From assembly GCA_032073245.1 (NCBI GenBank), contig DAMANX010000002.1, positions 174,330-238,329 on the forward strand: DNA of 64,000 nucleotides. The letters are read 5' to 3'. Below are positions 9,762 to 18,581 of this stretch, one piece after another; position 1 is the stretch's first letter, and each line of letters opens with the position of its first letter. Made by a program: the position numbers and the translations under genes. The notes under the pieces were generated by a model. That model was not told the DNA's origin. It did not search any database and saw nothing but the letters and a program-made list of their open reading frames with translations. Source of the stretch: QVMG01 sp032073245. GTDB lineage: Bacteria; Bacteroidota; Bacteroidia; Bacteroidales; Tannerellaceae.

Positions 9762-11479
9762 GTAAAAGAAGAGTAATAAGCATTTGGCTTCCTATTATCA
9801 TTGTACTGAGTATTGCTGCGGGGATTATAGTAGGAAATTACTATGCATCCCTTACGAAAGGAGGCCCTCGTTCCTATTATGGTGGTAATAAAATCAATGC
9901 TGTATTAGATATAATTAACGAGCAATATGTCGATACAGTTAATATGCCGAAATTAATAGAAGGAACTATTCCCAAAATATTTAGCGAATTAGATCCTCAC
10001 TCCGTCTACATACCGGCTGAAGATGCAGAATTGGCCAATGAAGACCTGGAAGGATCATTCAGTGGCATTGGTGTATCGTTTAATATGCAGACAGACACAA
10101 TACTTGTCATTAGTGTAATAAGCGGTGGGCCGGCTGAAAAAGCAGGTTTATTACCATTTGATAGGATTATTACTATTAATGATTCTATTTTCTCAGGCAA
10201 TAACACAAGCCAGACTAAGATTATGCGCACATTACGTGGCACAAAAAATAGTACAGTGAAGCTGGGAATCAAACGAGGCGGAGCAGAAGAATTGGTTTAT
10301 TTTGATGTAACACGTGGAGATGTACCGGTTCATTCCGTAGATGTTTCTTATGAAGTGAGTAAAGGTATAGGATATATTAAAACCAGCAAATTTGCACGTA
10401 CCACATACGGTGAATTTATTACGGCAATAGCCAAACTGAAACAGATGAATTGTCATTCCTTTATTATTGACTTACGTGGCAATACCGGAGGATATATGGA
10501 TGCTGCTATCAATATGATTAATGAATTCATGCCTGAAGGACGAATGATAGTTTATACGGAAGGTAAATCTTTTCCACGCTCAGAAGTACATGCTAACGGT
10601 ACAGGAACATGTAAAGAAAACCCAATAATATTATTGACCGACGAATCCTCTGCTTCAGCTAGTGAGATTTTTGCCGGAGCTATTCAGGATAATGACAGAG
10701 GATTAATCATTGGACGTCGTACTTATGGAAAAGGATTAGTACAAACCCCTATTACATTAAATGATGGTTCAGAAATTCGTTTGACGATAGCCCGTTATTA
10801 TACACCTTCCGGACGTAGTATTCAAAAAGAATATGAGTTGGGTAAAGGAGATGAATATGACCAGGATATCTACAATCGTTATATGCACGGAGAGTTTGAC
10901 TCTGCCGATAGCATAAAGATGGATGAATCATTGCAGTTCGAAACATTAAGTGGTCGTACAGTTTATGGCGGCGGCGGTATTATGCCTGATATCTTTATTC
11001 CTCGAGATACAAGTGGTATTACCTCCTACTACAGCAATGTAATTAATACTGGAACTTTATATCTATATGCTTTGGATTATTCGGATACCTATCGTAAAAA
11101 ACTTTCTTCATTCAATACATGGGAAGAGTTATATGCTTATTTGCAAACACAACCATTGTTAAATAATTTCACGAATTTTGCTGCAACGAAAGGTATTAAG
11201 AAACGTCCTCAATTAATTGATATATCCGGGCCGTTGATCGAAACACAGTTGCAAGCTTATATTGTACGGAATTTCTTTGACGAACAAGGCTTCTATCCTA
11301 TTTTCCAAAAGGAAGATATTACCTTACAACGTGCTATTCAGATACTAGAAAAAGGCGAGGCACTTCCTACATCTGAATTAATTAAACAATCTGTAGATGG
11401 AAATCTCCAAAGCAAAGCAGGCCCTTCGAAAAGATATGGCTTGTCGAAAGAAAGAATATTCTCCGACATTATTGTCTGA
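9758..11479 (+). CDS. S41-family C-terminal processing peptidase
   Basis: A periplasmic, membrane-anchored protease. There is one N-terminal membrane segment (about residues 5-27), a PDZ domain (about 85-175), and the S41 catalytic domain. The catalytic Ser is in SSASASEIF near residue 299, and the Lys in GKGLVQT near residue 325, giving the Ser-Lys dyad of CtpA/Prc. The C-terminal extension after residue ~450 is common in Bacteroidetes homologues. The last ~28 codons are shared, in another frame, with the following gene. Confidence 0.93.
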   Translation: MSKRRVISIWLPIIIVLSIAAGIIVGNYYASLTKGGPRSYYGGNKINAVLDIINEQYVDTVNMPKLIEGTIPKIFSELDPHSVYIPAEDAELANEDLEGSFSGIGVSFNMQTDTILVISVISGGPAEKAGLLPFDRIITINDSIFSGNNTSQTKIMRTLRGTKNSTVKLGIKRGGAEELVYFDVTRGDVPVHSVDVSYEVSKGIGYIKTSKFARTTYGEFITAIAKLKQMNCHSFIIDLRGNTGGYMDAAINMINEFMPEGRMIVYTEGKSFPRSEVHANGTGTCKENPIILLTDESSASASEIFAGAIQDNDRGLIIGRRTYGKGLVQTPITLNDGSEIRLTIARYYTPSGRSIQKEYELGKGDEYDQDIYNRYMHGEFDSADSIKMDESLQFETLSGRTVYGGGGIMPDIFIPRDTSGITSYYSNVINTGTLYLYALDYSDTYRKKLSSFNTWEELYAYLQTQPLLNNFTNFAATKGIKKRPQLIDISGPLIETQLQAYIVRNFFDEQGFYPIFQKEDITLQRAIQILEKGEALPTSELIKQSVDGNLQSKAGPSKRYGLSKERIFSDIIV

Positions 11480-11963
11480 GCATTCAATAAAAACATTAAG
11501 ACGATTGGAAGAGACAGAGCTTTTCCAGTCGTCTTCTTGTATAGCAATATACCATGCTCTTCCCGGAGAAGTTGAAACAGCCGACTTTATTGAGAAATGG
11601 GCTAAAAAAAAGACCATTCTGTTACCTGTTGTAGAAGGGGATGATTTAAGATTAGTTCAATACATGGGTAAAGAATCATTGAAAGAAGGAACGTATGGTA
11701 TAATGGAACCAGAGAAGTGTATTAGCCAATATGATTTATCAGATATTGACTTATTGATTATACCCGGTATAGCTTTTGACAGACAAGGTAATCGGCTAGG
11801 ACGCGGAAAAGGTTATTACGATAGGTTGCTGGCTACAATAGATGCGCCTAAATTAGGTATTTGTTTTGACTTTCAACTTCACGACACAATCCCAATCGAG
11901 CCATTCGATAAAAAAATGGATTGTATTATAACACCGGATGAAATTATCTTTTGTTCTCATTAA
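11397..11963 (+). CDS. 5-formyltetrahydrofolate cyclo-ligase
   Basis: ATP-dependent conversion of 5-formyl-THF to 5,10-methenyl-THF. The N-terminal basic stretch (KQALRKDMACRKK) fits the family's phosphate-contacting region. The signature GIAFDRQGNRLGRGKGYYDRL is close to the C-terminal third (about residues 124-144; quoted here only as a pattern). Because homologues normally include the N-terminal lysine-rich helix, the ATG at 11397 seems right even though it overlaps the S41 protease gene by 83 bp. A later start at 11436 would lose this helix. Confidence 0.9.
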   Translation: MEISKAKQALRKDMACRKKEYSPTLLSEHSIKTLRRLEETELFQSSSCIAIYHALPGEVETADFIEKWAKKKTILLPVVEGDDLRLVQYMGKESLKEGTYGIMEPEKCISQYDLSDIDLLIIPGIAFDRQGNRLGRGKGYYDRLLATIDAPKLGICFDFQLHDTIPIEPFDKKMDCIITPDEIIFCSH

Positions 11964-12093
11964 TTATCAATCTCTTCAAAAAGAATCTATTATTCATAAT
12001 GATAAAACCTTTAGGAATGTCATTAGTCTAGAATCTTCTAAGATTGTTACATTTGAAGATTTCCGATATGAGTATTTGTTGTTAGAACTGTAG

Positions 12094-12265
12094 TAACTGG
12101 CTCCCCGCCTTTACTAAGGCGGGGGTGGACCGCTGCTTGCAGCGGTGGGGCGGTTGGTATTCTTCATAAATGAGATATACCTATTTAATAAATACCTTTT
12201 CTCCCACCACCCCACCATCGCAAGCGATGGTCCACCCCCTCCTCGGGCAGGAAGGGAGCCAGTTA
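12094..12265. repeat. Palindromic intergenic element with paired hairpins (REP-like)
   Basis: The arms begin TAACTGGCTCCC (12094) and end with its complement (12265). Each arm repeats the same order: an outer hairpin, GGGGTGGACC, an inner hairpin, then GGTGGGG. The inner hairpins differ in sequence (GCTGC-TT-GCAGC versus, in the other arm read on the complement, ATCGC-TT-GCGAT) but keep pairing, so the changes are compensatory. The partial element at 63961-64000 looks related. Confidence 0.75.
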
Positions 12266-12606
12266 CTTATATCTTATTATCTTCAAATACTTTTCGATTG
12301 ATATATACAAATCATTAAATCGTCAACCTATAGACAACATTTTTGATACTGCTTGACAAGCCATACTCGCTTCTATGAGTAAGGCTAGGCGGCAGAGTGA
12401 ACATATAGGCTCATTCTGCTGAGTGTATATCCTCAAAAACAACTACCCGTGAACAAAAAACATAGTTATCTTATGACGTGAAAGCATAAACATGTTTCTC
12501 AAAAAATACCTAATATTTTTTTTAAGACATCTAATCGTTCTTTAAGAAACATCTGATACTTTTTATAAGAGGTTTATTCGATGGCTTTTATTCTGTTAAG
12601 ATTTCT
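12266..12606. other. Gene-free stretch with weak hairpins and a diverged ~22-bp tandem repeat
   Basis: No supported ORF. A hairpin built on GGCAGAGTGA/TCATTCTGCT lies near 12391-12421. At 12510-12574 there are three diverged ~22-bp units of the form CTAAT-n-TTTAAGA (starts 12510, 12531, 12553). No function can be assigned. Confidence 0.45.
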
Positions 12607-12963
12607 CCACACAGGGTTTTTACATTCTTGCCGTCAGCCGTCAGCCGACTCTAACAGTCTGACCATTAGCAAGTATGGCTGAAGGTAGCATCATTCAGTT
12701 TACCTTCAGGGAAATCAAGTGACCCGTCCTAAAAAGTCAGGACCGTTTTTCAAAAAGCCGGTAGGGAATTTCAAAAAGCTGGCAGGGAATTAAAAAAAGC
12801 TGGTAGCTCTCCACCAAAAAGTGGTAGGTTTTAGGTGAAAATTAAAGGCGAAATTTTCCTGAAGGCAAACTGAATGATGCTACCTTCAGCCATATTCACT
12901 AATGGTCAGACTGTTAGACGTGGCTGACGGCTGAATGCAATAATGTAAAAACCTATGTAGGGA
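12607..12963. repeat. Long inverted-repeat element (~357 bp) with internal tandem repeats
   Basis: Arms of about 108 bp (12607-12715 and 12854-12962) are roughly 85% complementary and share CTAACAGTCTGACCATTAG and GGCTGAAGGTAGCATCATTC. The centre (12751-12820) has three ~21-bp direct repeats of the form AAAAAGCYGGYAGGGAATT. No ORF lies inside. The architecture is that of a non-autonomous MITE or a large structured RNA; no transposase is in the window. Confidence 0.7.
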
Positions 12964-13012
12964 TATATTATACTTATGAAGGGAATAACCCTTTTCCCAT
13001 CGTCTATAAATG

Positions 13013-13043
13013 AAAAAAGCCGCCTCCTTCCGGAGACGGCTTT
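13013..13043 (-). terminator. Rho-independent terminator of rpoD
   Basis: A 12-bp stem (GGAGACGGCTTT with AAAGCCGCCTCC, one G-T pair) and a 4-nt loop is followed on the minus strand by six Ts. It lies about 28 bp past the rpoD stop. Confidence 0.9.
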
Positions 13044-13071
13044 CTTTTCCTCAATGTCTTTTGCAGAGGTT

Positions 13072-13932
13072 TTAACCTAGATAGGTTTTAAGGAGCTTGC
13101 TACGTGTTCCTTGTCTTAATCTTCTGATTGCCTTTTCTTTGATCTGGCGGACGCGCTCTCTAGTGAGGCCAAATTTGTCGCCAATCTCTTCTAATGTCAT
13201 TTCTTGACAGCCAATACCGAAAAACATTTTGATAATTTCGCATTCTCTTTCGGTCAATGTAGCAAGCGCTCTATCAATTTCCTTTGCTAATGATTCGTTC
13301 ATCAACGCACGGTCAGCAATTGGAGCATCATCGTTTACAAGCACATCCAAGAGGCTGTTATCTTCACCTTCTACGAACGGAGCATCCACTGAGATATGAC
13401 GTCCGGATACCTTTAGAGTATCAGAAATCTTATCTACCGGAATATCCAATTCTTCTGCTAATTCTTCAGGAGAAGGACGTCGCTCGTTTTCCTGCTCGAA
13501 ACGGGAAAAGGCTTTGCTGATTTTATTCAGCGAACCCACCTGGTTCAATGGAAGACGAACAATACGTGACTGCTCTGCCAAAGCTTGCAGAATAGACTGG
13601 CGAATCCACCATACTGCATAAGAAATAAACTTGAACCCACGAGTTTCATCAAATTTCTCAGCTGCTTTTATCAATCCCAGGTTTCCTTCATTGATCAAGT
13701 CAGGTAGACTTAAACCTTGATTTTGATATTGCTTTGCTACAGAAACGACGAAACGTAAATTAGCTCTAGTTAGCTTTTCTAATGCTTTACGGTCTCCTCT
13801 TTTAATTGCCTGTGCCAATTCTACTTCCTCTTCAACAGTAATAAGATCTTCCCGGCCTATTTCCTGGAGATACTTATCAAGTGAAGCGCTTTCACGATTG
13901 GTAATGGACTTTGTAATCTTTAGTTGTCTCAT
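13072..13932 (-). CDS. rpoD: Primary RNA polymerase sigma factor (sigma-70, RpoD/SigA)
   Basis: A 286-residue sigma factor of the short Bacteroidetes primary type, lacking region 1.1 and the long non-conserved region. Region 1.2 is near residues 15-45, region 2 contains NLGLIKAAEKFDETRGFKF and the -10-melting YAVWWIRQSI, region 3 follows, and region 4.2 carries LTRERVRQIKEKAIRRLR. It is expected to recognise the TAnnTTTG/TTTG promoters noted through this window. It has its own promoter and terminator. Confidence 0.96.
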   Translation of the reverse strand: MRQLKITKSITNRESASLDKYLQEIGREDLITVEEEVELAQAIKRGDRKALEKLTRANLRFVVSVAKQYQNQGLSLPDLINEGNLGLIKAAEKFDETRGFKFISYAVWWIRQSILQALAEQSRIVRLPLNQVGSLNKISKAFSRFEQENERRPSPEELAEELDIPVDKISDTLKVSGRHISVDAPFVEGEDNSLLDVLVNDDAPIADRALMNESLAKEIDRALATLTERECEIIKMFFGIGCQEMTLEEIGDKFGLTRERVRQIKEKAIRRLRQGTRSKLLKTYLG

Positions 13933-13962
13933 TCAATTATTTTAATTGAGAAATACGGGGTG

Positions 13963-13970
13963 CAAAGATA
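13963..13970 (-). promoter_or_regulatory. Bacteroidetes -7 element for rpoD
   Basis: The complement reads TATCTTTG (TAnnTTTG), 30 bp upstream of the rpoD ATG. Confidence 0.6.
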
Positions 13971-14064
13971 CTCTTTTTTTTCGGAAATATTGGCTGAATG
14001 CACCCCACATTCAGCCAATTATAAACCTTTAACAATCTTCTTGCCTGTAAAGGCATTCTATATC

Positions 14065-15579
14065 TTAATCTGCCAGATCAATTGCGTAGTATTTCATACG
14101 TCCATTCGGATACATTCCTTTTATAAACAAGGCTTGATCTGAGCCTGCAGTCTTCAGAATCCTATCTACAATCTGTTCAAATTCTTCAGGTGTGGAAACT
14201 CTTTGCTCGTTTACTTCAAGGATAATATATCCTTTAGTGATACCGGCATCTTTTATCTTACCATTAGATACACCTGCAACCTCAATGCCTCCACTGATGC
14301 CTAATTGTTGCATTTGTTTATCTGTCAATTCTTTAAATGCAGCGCCTAATACCTGGGCTACATCACCTTTACTTTTCACTACTTCCGTATTACCTTGCGC
14401 ATTGCGAAGTTCTACTGTGAATGTTTGTGTTTTACCAAAACGATCGACAGTTACTTTCACTTTGTCACCAGGACGGAATTTACTGATCTGTTCCTGCAGG
14501 GCACTACCTGTGCGAATTCTTGTACCATCAATAGCTGTAATAACGTCACCTTTTTCCAATCCGGCTTCTTTTGCAGAGCTACGATCAGCAAAGTCGGCTA
14601 TATATGCACCTTCAGTTACTTTCAGTTTTTCTTTATCTTCTTCTTTTACATATTGTACATCCTGCATGATTACACCTAATACAGCTCTTTGTACAACTCC
14701 ATATTGTTTCAGGTCACCTGCTACTTTACCTGCAATACTGATAGGCACTGCAAATGAATAACCGGCAAAATTACCTGTCTCTGAATAGATAGCAGTATTA
14801 ATACCTACTAATTCCCCTTTTGTATTTACAAGTGCACCACCACTATTACCCGGGTTAACAGCAGCATCTGTCTGAATGAAAGACTCAATACCTCCATTAC
14901 TCCGTGAGATACCTCCACGGCCTTTTGCACTTACGATACCAGCTGTTACAGTTGATGTCAGATTAAATGGGTTACCAATAGCCAATACCCACTCTCCTAC
15001 TTTCAATTGGTCGGAATCACCAAAAGGTATTGTTGCCAGATCTTTTGCATCAATTTTAATCAGAGCAATATCCGTTTGCGGATCGGTACCCACTACCTTA
15101 GCAGGAAATTTACGATTATCATTCAATGTTACTTCGAGTTCATCCGCTCCATCAATCACATGATTATTTGTCATGATATACCCATCAACCGAAATGATCA
15201 CACCGGAACCCGAACCTACGCGAGGTTGTGGTTGGCGTTGTCCCTGGCCTCTGTTTCCAAAGCCAAAGAAATATTCAAATGGGTCAATATATTGCTGTCT
15301 GCCACTACCCCTTTGTTGAGCATTGGTTGTTGCCTTAATATGCACAACTGCGTGTATAGAACTTTCTGCCGCTAATGTAAAATCAATATTCTCAGCAGCT
15401 ACCGTATTGTAGTTGGCATAATGGAAAGGCTGTTGTTTGAAACCATACTCGCTTTCAACTGAATAAGAGGAGTCTGCCAGCTTCTTGTTAGTCAGGTAAG
15501 AACTGGTACCAACAGCCGCGCCCACACTAATCGCTGCAATTGCTACTACTCCGAGCAAATTCTTCCATGTCTTCTTCAT
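14065..15579 (-). CDS. DegP/HtrA-type periplasmic serine protease
   Basis: A 504-residue Do-like protease/chaperone for misfolded envelope proteins. The N-terminal hydrophobic segment (about residues 7-27) is a signal or anchor. Catalytic triad: His in TNNHVIDGA (~139), Asp in TDIALIKID (~170), Ser in NPGNSGGALV (~245). Two PDZ domains follow (about 295-390 and 410-500). A Gly/Gln/Arg-rich loop before the His (RGQGQRQPQPR) is the expected LA-loop position. No clear TAnnTTTG motif was seen upstream. Confidence 0.95.
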   Translation of the reverse strand: MKKTWKNLLGVVAIAAISVGAAVGTSSYLTNKKLADSSYSVESEYGFKQQPFHYANYNTVAAENIDFTLAAESSIHAVVHIKATTNAQQRGSGRQQYIDPFEYFFGFGNRGQGQRQPQPRVGSGSGVIISVDGYIMTNNHVIDGADELEVTLNDNRKFPAKVVGTDPQTDIALIKIDAKDLATIPFGDSDQLKVGEWVLAIGNPFNLTSTVTAGIVSAKGRGGISRSNGGIESFIQTDAAVNPGNSGGALVNTKGELVGINTAIYSETGNFAGYSFAVPISIAGKVAGDLKQYGVVQRAVLGVIMQDVQYVKEEDKEKLKVTEGAYIADFADRSSAKEAGLEKGDVITAIDGTRIRTGSALQEQISKFRPGDKVKVTVDRFGKTQTFTVELRNAQGNTEVVKSKGDVAQVLGAAFKELTDKQMQQLGISGGIEVAGVSNGKIKDAGITKGYIILEVNEQRVSTPEEFEQIVDRILKTAGSDQALFIKGMYPNGRMKYYAIDLAD

Positions 15580-15863
15580 ACTTTATTCTTTTAATTAAAC
15601 ACTTAAATTTAACAGTTTCTTGTGTACAAATAAACTCAAAAATCGTGCAGTTATTCTTAAAGTCACTGTTTTTTCATCTCTTTTAACTCCAAGCATGGTC
15701 GGGTTAACTGGGATTAACAGTACCCTGTATTACAAAGTACCGAAAACATACCTATCGCTGACACTTAGACAGGTGTCATAAATATAACAGCAAAAAAGGC
15801 TGATTGTTTAAACCCTTTTGTCAGTTTATATGTTTTTACTCAAATAGAGTATTCATTTTTAAC
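15580..15863. other. Spacer between the protease gene and rnpB
   Basis: No ORF or RNA recognised. A short dyad GACAC-n8-GTGTC lies near 15759-15776, and GTTAACTGGGATTAAC near 15703-15718 is also imperfectly palindromic. Either could be a regulator site; no assignment is made. Confidence 0.4.
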
Positions 15864-15871
15864 TATCTTTG
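15864..15871 (+). promoter_or_regulatory. Bacteroidetes -7 element for rnpB
   Basis: TATCTTTG lies 8 bp before the predicted 5' end of the RNase P RNA, the spacing expected for TAnnTTTG promoters. Confidence 0.7.
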
Positions 15872-15878
15872 CACTATT

Positions 15879-16236
15879 GCAGTTTGCCGGCCTGTCGCTC
15901 ATCGTAAGGTGGGAGGAAAGTCCGGGCAACATAGAGCACCATACTTCTTAACGGGAAGCTGTTCGCAAGGGCAGAGTAGCGTAACAGAGAATAACCGCCC
16001 GGTTTCGGCCGGGTAAGGGTGAAAAGGTGAGGTAAGAGCTCACCGGGTTCCATAGCAATATGGGATGCCGTACGTCTTATGGGTTGCAAGGTCATGTAAA
16101 CCGGCGCATGTAGGGTTGCTCGCCCGATGCCGGAGGGTAGACCGCTAGAGCTTGCTGGTAACAGTAAGTCAAGATAAATGGCAGGCACCTTCTTTCGGGA
16201 AGGGACAGAACCCGGCTTACAGGCAAACTGCATTTT
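15879..16236 (+). ncRNA. rnpB: RNase P RNA, type A
   Basis: The catalytic RNA of RNase P, which matures tRNA 5' ends. Universally conserved blocks are present: GGAGGAAAGTCCGGGC near the 5' end (CR-I) and ACAGAACCCGGCTTACAGGC near the 3' end (CR-V), with AGGGTGAAAAGGTG and GTAGACCGCT blocks between. P1 is formed by GCAGTTTGCC (15879-15888) with GGCAAACTGC (16222-16231). A short T-run follows the 3' strand of P1 and may end transcription, or may let it read into the next gene. Confidence 0.95.
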
Positions 16237-16249
16237 TAATACCTTTTAT

Positions 16250-17629
16250 ATGAAGAAGGAAAAGAAAAAACCTGATAAGGGTGAAAAAGAATCTTTTATT
16301 GTTCGCATAAAGAATTTCATTACAAAAGCTATCCGTTTTGTCACTTATGATATGTGGCGGATTACAGGTAATGAAGTAACCGGTATTAAGCAGTTAGGTA
16401 TCAGTGCCGCCAAATCAACTTCCCTGGCAATCCGTAGTTTTGTAGACGAGAATTTACAAATCAGAGCCTCTGCACTTACTTACAGCACTTTATTAGCTAT
16501 TGTTCCTTTTCTTGCTGTGTTATTAGGTATAGCCAAGGGATTTGGTTTTCAGGAAACGGTAAGAGAAGCTTTAAATAGTTATTTCCCCGCGCAGATAAAT
16601 GAACTGAATATGGCATTTGGTTTTGTAGATAGTTATCTGGCACAGGCTCAAGGAGGTGTAATCATGGGGGTGGGTATCGTTATTTTACTCTGGACGGTTA
16701 TAAGCCTGATTTCAAATATTGAAAACACTTTTAATGACATTTGGCAAATAAACAAGTCCCGTTCTCTCCCGCGTAAGATAACTGACTATTTGGCACTTCT
16801 TCTTTTCATACCTGTAATGATGATCGCTTCCAGCGGTATGTCTCTTTTTATATCGACTATTAGAAATACCATTCTTGATGAATTTGTATTTCTTACCTCT
16901 TTTGTGAATTCAGCACTTCAGATAGTCCCGTTTATAATTACATCGCTCGTATTTACAGCACTATATATCTTCCTTCCTAATACAAAAGTGAGATTTATAC
17001 CCGGTTTAATTGCCGGCGTTATTGCCGGTTGTGCCTTTCAGATATTTCAATTGTTCTATATTAGCGGACAGATTTGGGTAACAAAGTATAATGCTATCTA
17101 TGGTAGCTTTGCAGCAATCCCTCTTTTACTATTATTCGTACAGTTATCATGGGTGATTTGTTTATTCGGAGGAGCTTTAGCGTATGGGATTCAAAATGCA
17201 AGTAAATTTAATTTTGAAACAGATAGCAAGAATATCAGCCGAAGATATAAAGATTTCGTGATCATTACTATTATGTCGCTTATAGTAAAACGTTTTGAAA
17301 CCGGTGAAAAACCTTATACAGCTGATGAATTATCTGAGAAATTCCATATACCTATACGTCTTGCAACCCAACTTCTTTATGAGTTGACAGAACTAAACAT
17401 ACTCACAGAGGTAATTGAGGATAAAGATGAATGGACCATTTATTATCAACCGGCAATAGACATCAACCATATTACGGTTTCTTATGTCTTAAAAAAGGTA
17501 GATGAAGAAGGTTCTGAAAACTTTAAAATAGATAAGGATAAACTATTCAATGCAGAATGGGAAGCGATAATCCGTACCAGACAAGATATGTTTGATCGGG
17601 ATAATCATATATTGCTCAAAGAGCTTTAA
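16250..17629 (+). CDS. YihY/UPF0761 family inner membrane protein with C-terminal domain
   Basis: A 459-residue integral membrane protein (YihY/BrkB family, once misnamed RNase BN). About six hydrophobic segments lie between residues ~85 and ~330, with the family pattern LQIRASALTYSTLLAIVPFLA near the first. The C-terminal ~120 residues are soluble and look like a winged-helix-type domain (FHIPIRLATQLLYELTELNIL). The open frame extends upstream to 16178, but that lies inside rnpB; the ATG at 16250 is the first codon outside the RNA. Role is unknown. Confidence 0.88.
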   Translation: MKKEKKKPDKGEKESFIVRIKNFITKAIRFVTYDMWRITGNEVTGIKQLGISAAKSTSLAIRSFVDENLQIRASALTYSTLLAIVPFLAVLLGIAKGFGFQETVREALNSYFPAQINELNMAFGFVDSYLAQAQGGVIMGVGIVILLWTVISLISNIENTFNDIWQINKSRSLPRKITDYLALLLFIPVMMIASSGMSLFISTIRNTILDEFVFLTSFVNSALQIVPFIITSLVFTALYIFLPNTKVRFIPGLIAGVIAGCAFQIFQLFYISGQIWVTKYNAIYGSFAAIPLLLLFVQLSWVICLFGGALAYGIQNASKFNFETDSKNISRRYKDFVIITIMSLIVKRFETGEKPYTADELSEKFHIPIRLATQLLYELTELNILTEVIEDKDEWTIYYQPAIDINHITVSYVLKKVDEEGSENFKIDKDKLFNAEWEAIIRTRQDMFDRDNHILLKEL

Positions 17630-17639
17630 ATATAATGGT

Positions 17640-17697
17640 GAGCGATGAACGATGAGTGGTTAGTAAAGACAACTCATCGTTTACCTCTCATCACTCA
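17640..17697. repeat. Heptamer-type spacer repeat forming an inverted repeat
   Basis: Units related to GATGAGT/ACTCATC occur in both orientations between the convergent YihY-type gene and ribE. They can fold as a hairpin and may serve as a shared transcription end. A similar spacer (AACTCATA units) is at 27961-28010. Confidence 0.5.
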
Positions 17698-18300
17698 TTA
17701 CTGAAAAAGCATCATCTTACTAAGATACTTACCAACAATGTCAAACTCAAGATTGACAACTGTTCCTTTTTCGATCTGACCAAAATTAGTAAAATCATGG
17801 GTGTAAGGAATAATTGCAACCTCAAATGTATTTTGTCCGGAATTACATACGGTCAGACTTACTCCATTTACACATACGGACCCTTTTTCAACAGTCATAT
17901 ATCCCTGACGGGCAATTTCTTTATTAAAATCATACTCGAAAGAATAATACCAACTACCGTCTGCCTCTCTGACCTCTGCACACACAGCAGTCTGATCGAC
18001 ATGTCCCTGAACAATATGTCCGTCTAACCGGCCATTCATCAGCATGCTACGTTCAAGGTTTACTTTATCACCTACTTTCAGTAAACCAAGATTTGAGCGT
18101 TCCAAGGTTTCCTTGATAGCAGTTACAGTATACGTATCTTCAGTCATACTAACCACAGTAAGGCATACACCATTATGAGAGACACTCTGATCGATTTTTA
18201 ATTCATTCACAAAAGAGCATTTCATAGTTAGATGAATATTTCCTTTGTCCTGTTCTATCGCTACCACCTCTGCAGCCTCTTCGACGATTCCTGAAAACAT
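17698..18300 (-). CDS. ribE: Riboflavin synthase alpha subunit
   Basis: Dismutates two 6,7-dimethyl-8-ribityllumazine molecules to riboflavin. The start MFSGIVEE is canonical. Two homologous lumazine-binding repeats are evident: NGVCLTVV in the first and NGVSLTVC in the second, about 95 residues apart. Length is normal (200). No FMN riboswitch is present in the ~30-nt leader implied by the promoter. Confidence 0.97.
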   Translation of the reverse strand: MFSGIVEEAAEVVAIEQDKGNIHLTMKCSFVNELKIDQSVSHNGVCLTVVSMTEDTYTVTAIKETLERSNLGLLKVGDKVNLERSMLMNGRLDGHIVQGHVDQTAVCAEVREADGSWYYSFEYDFNKEIARQGYMTVEKGSVCVNGVSLTVCNSGQNTFEVAIIPYTHDFTNFGQIEKGTVVNLEFDIVGKYLSKMMLFQ

Positions 18301-18326
18301 ATTTTCTCTTTTTTTAAATTAGTATA

Positions 18327-18334
18327 CAAAGGTA
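18327..18334 (-). promoter_or_regulatory. Bacteroidetes -7 element for ribE
   Basis: The complement reads TACCTTTG, 26 bp before the ribE ATG. Confidence 0.6.
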
Positions 18335-18466
18335 CAAAAAAAACGACAAATTATCTCACCTATGAAATTCAATCCATAAAGTTGCATGCCTAATTTTCGA
18401 ATGAAGACACAAAATGTAACTCATTCATTTTTAACTATCAAAATATTGTAATTCTTTTTTTTTTTC

Positions 18467-18474
18467 TATATTTG
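18467..18474 (+). promoter_or_regulatory. Bacteroidetes -7 element for the type IX-secreted protein gene
   Basis: TATATTTG with a TTG 18 bp upstream (18446-18448), preceded by a run of 13 Ts. It implies a 5' leader of about 100 nt before the ATG at 18582. Confidence 0.6.
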
Positions 18475-18581
18475 CATATATAAAACTGGATGAAACCGAG
18501 CTATGATAAGCCTCCTCTAAGCTAAAGTCTGATCTTTAGATTTAAATTTAATTGAATCCTGATTTACCAAATACATTTATT

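Noticed and set aside
15874..16233. 119-residue ORF antisense to rnpB
   Set aside because: Chance open frame across a structured RNA gene.
16178..16249. Upstream extension of the YihY-type protein
   Set aside because: These codons lie inside the conserved 3' part of RNase P RNA.
18301..18466. FMN riboswitch upstream of ribE
   Set aside because: The promoter leaves a leader of only about 20-30 nt, and no RFN-element sequence blocks are visible.
18552..18581. TTG start for the type IX-secreted protein
   Set aside because: It would put ten polar residues before a normal signal peptide; the ATG at 18582 is followed directly by the signal sequence.
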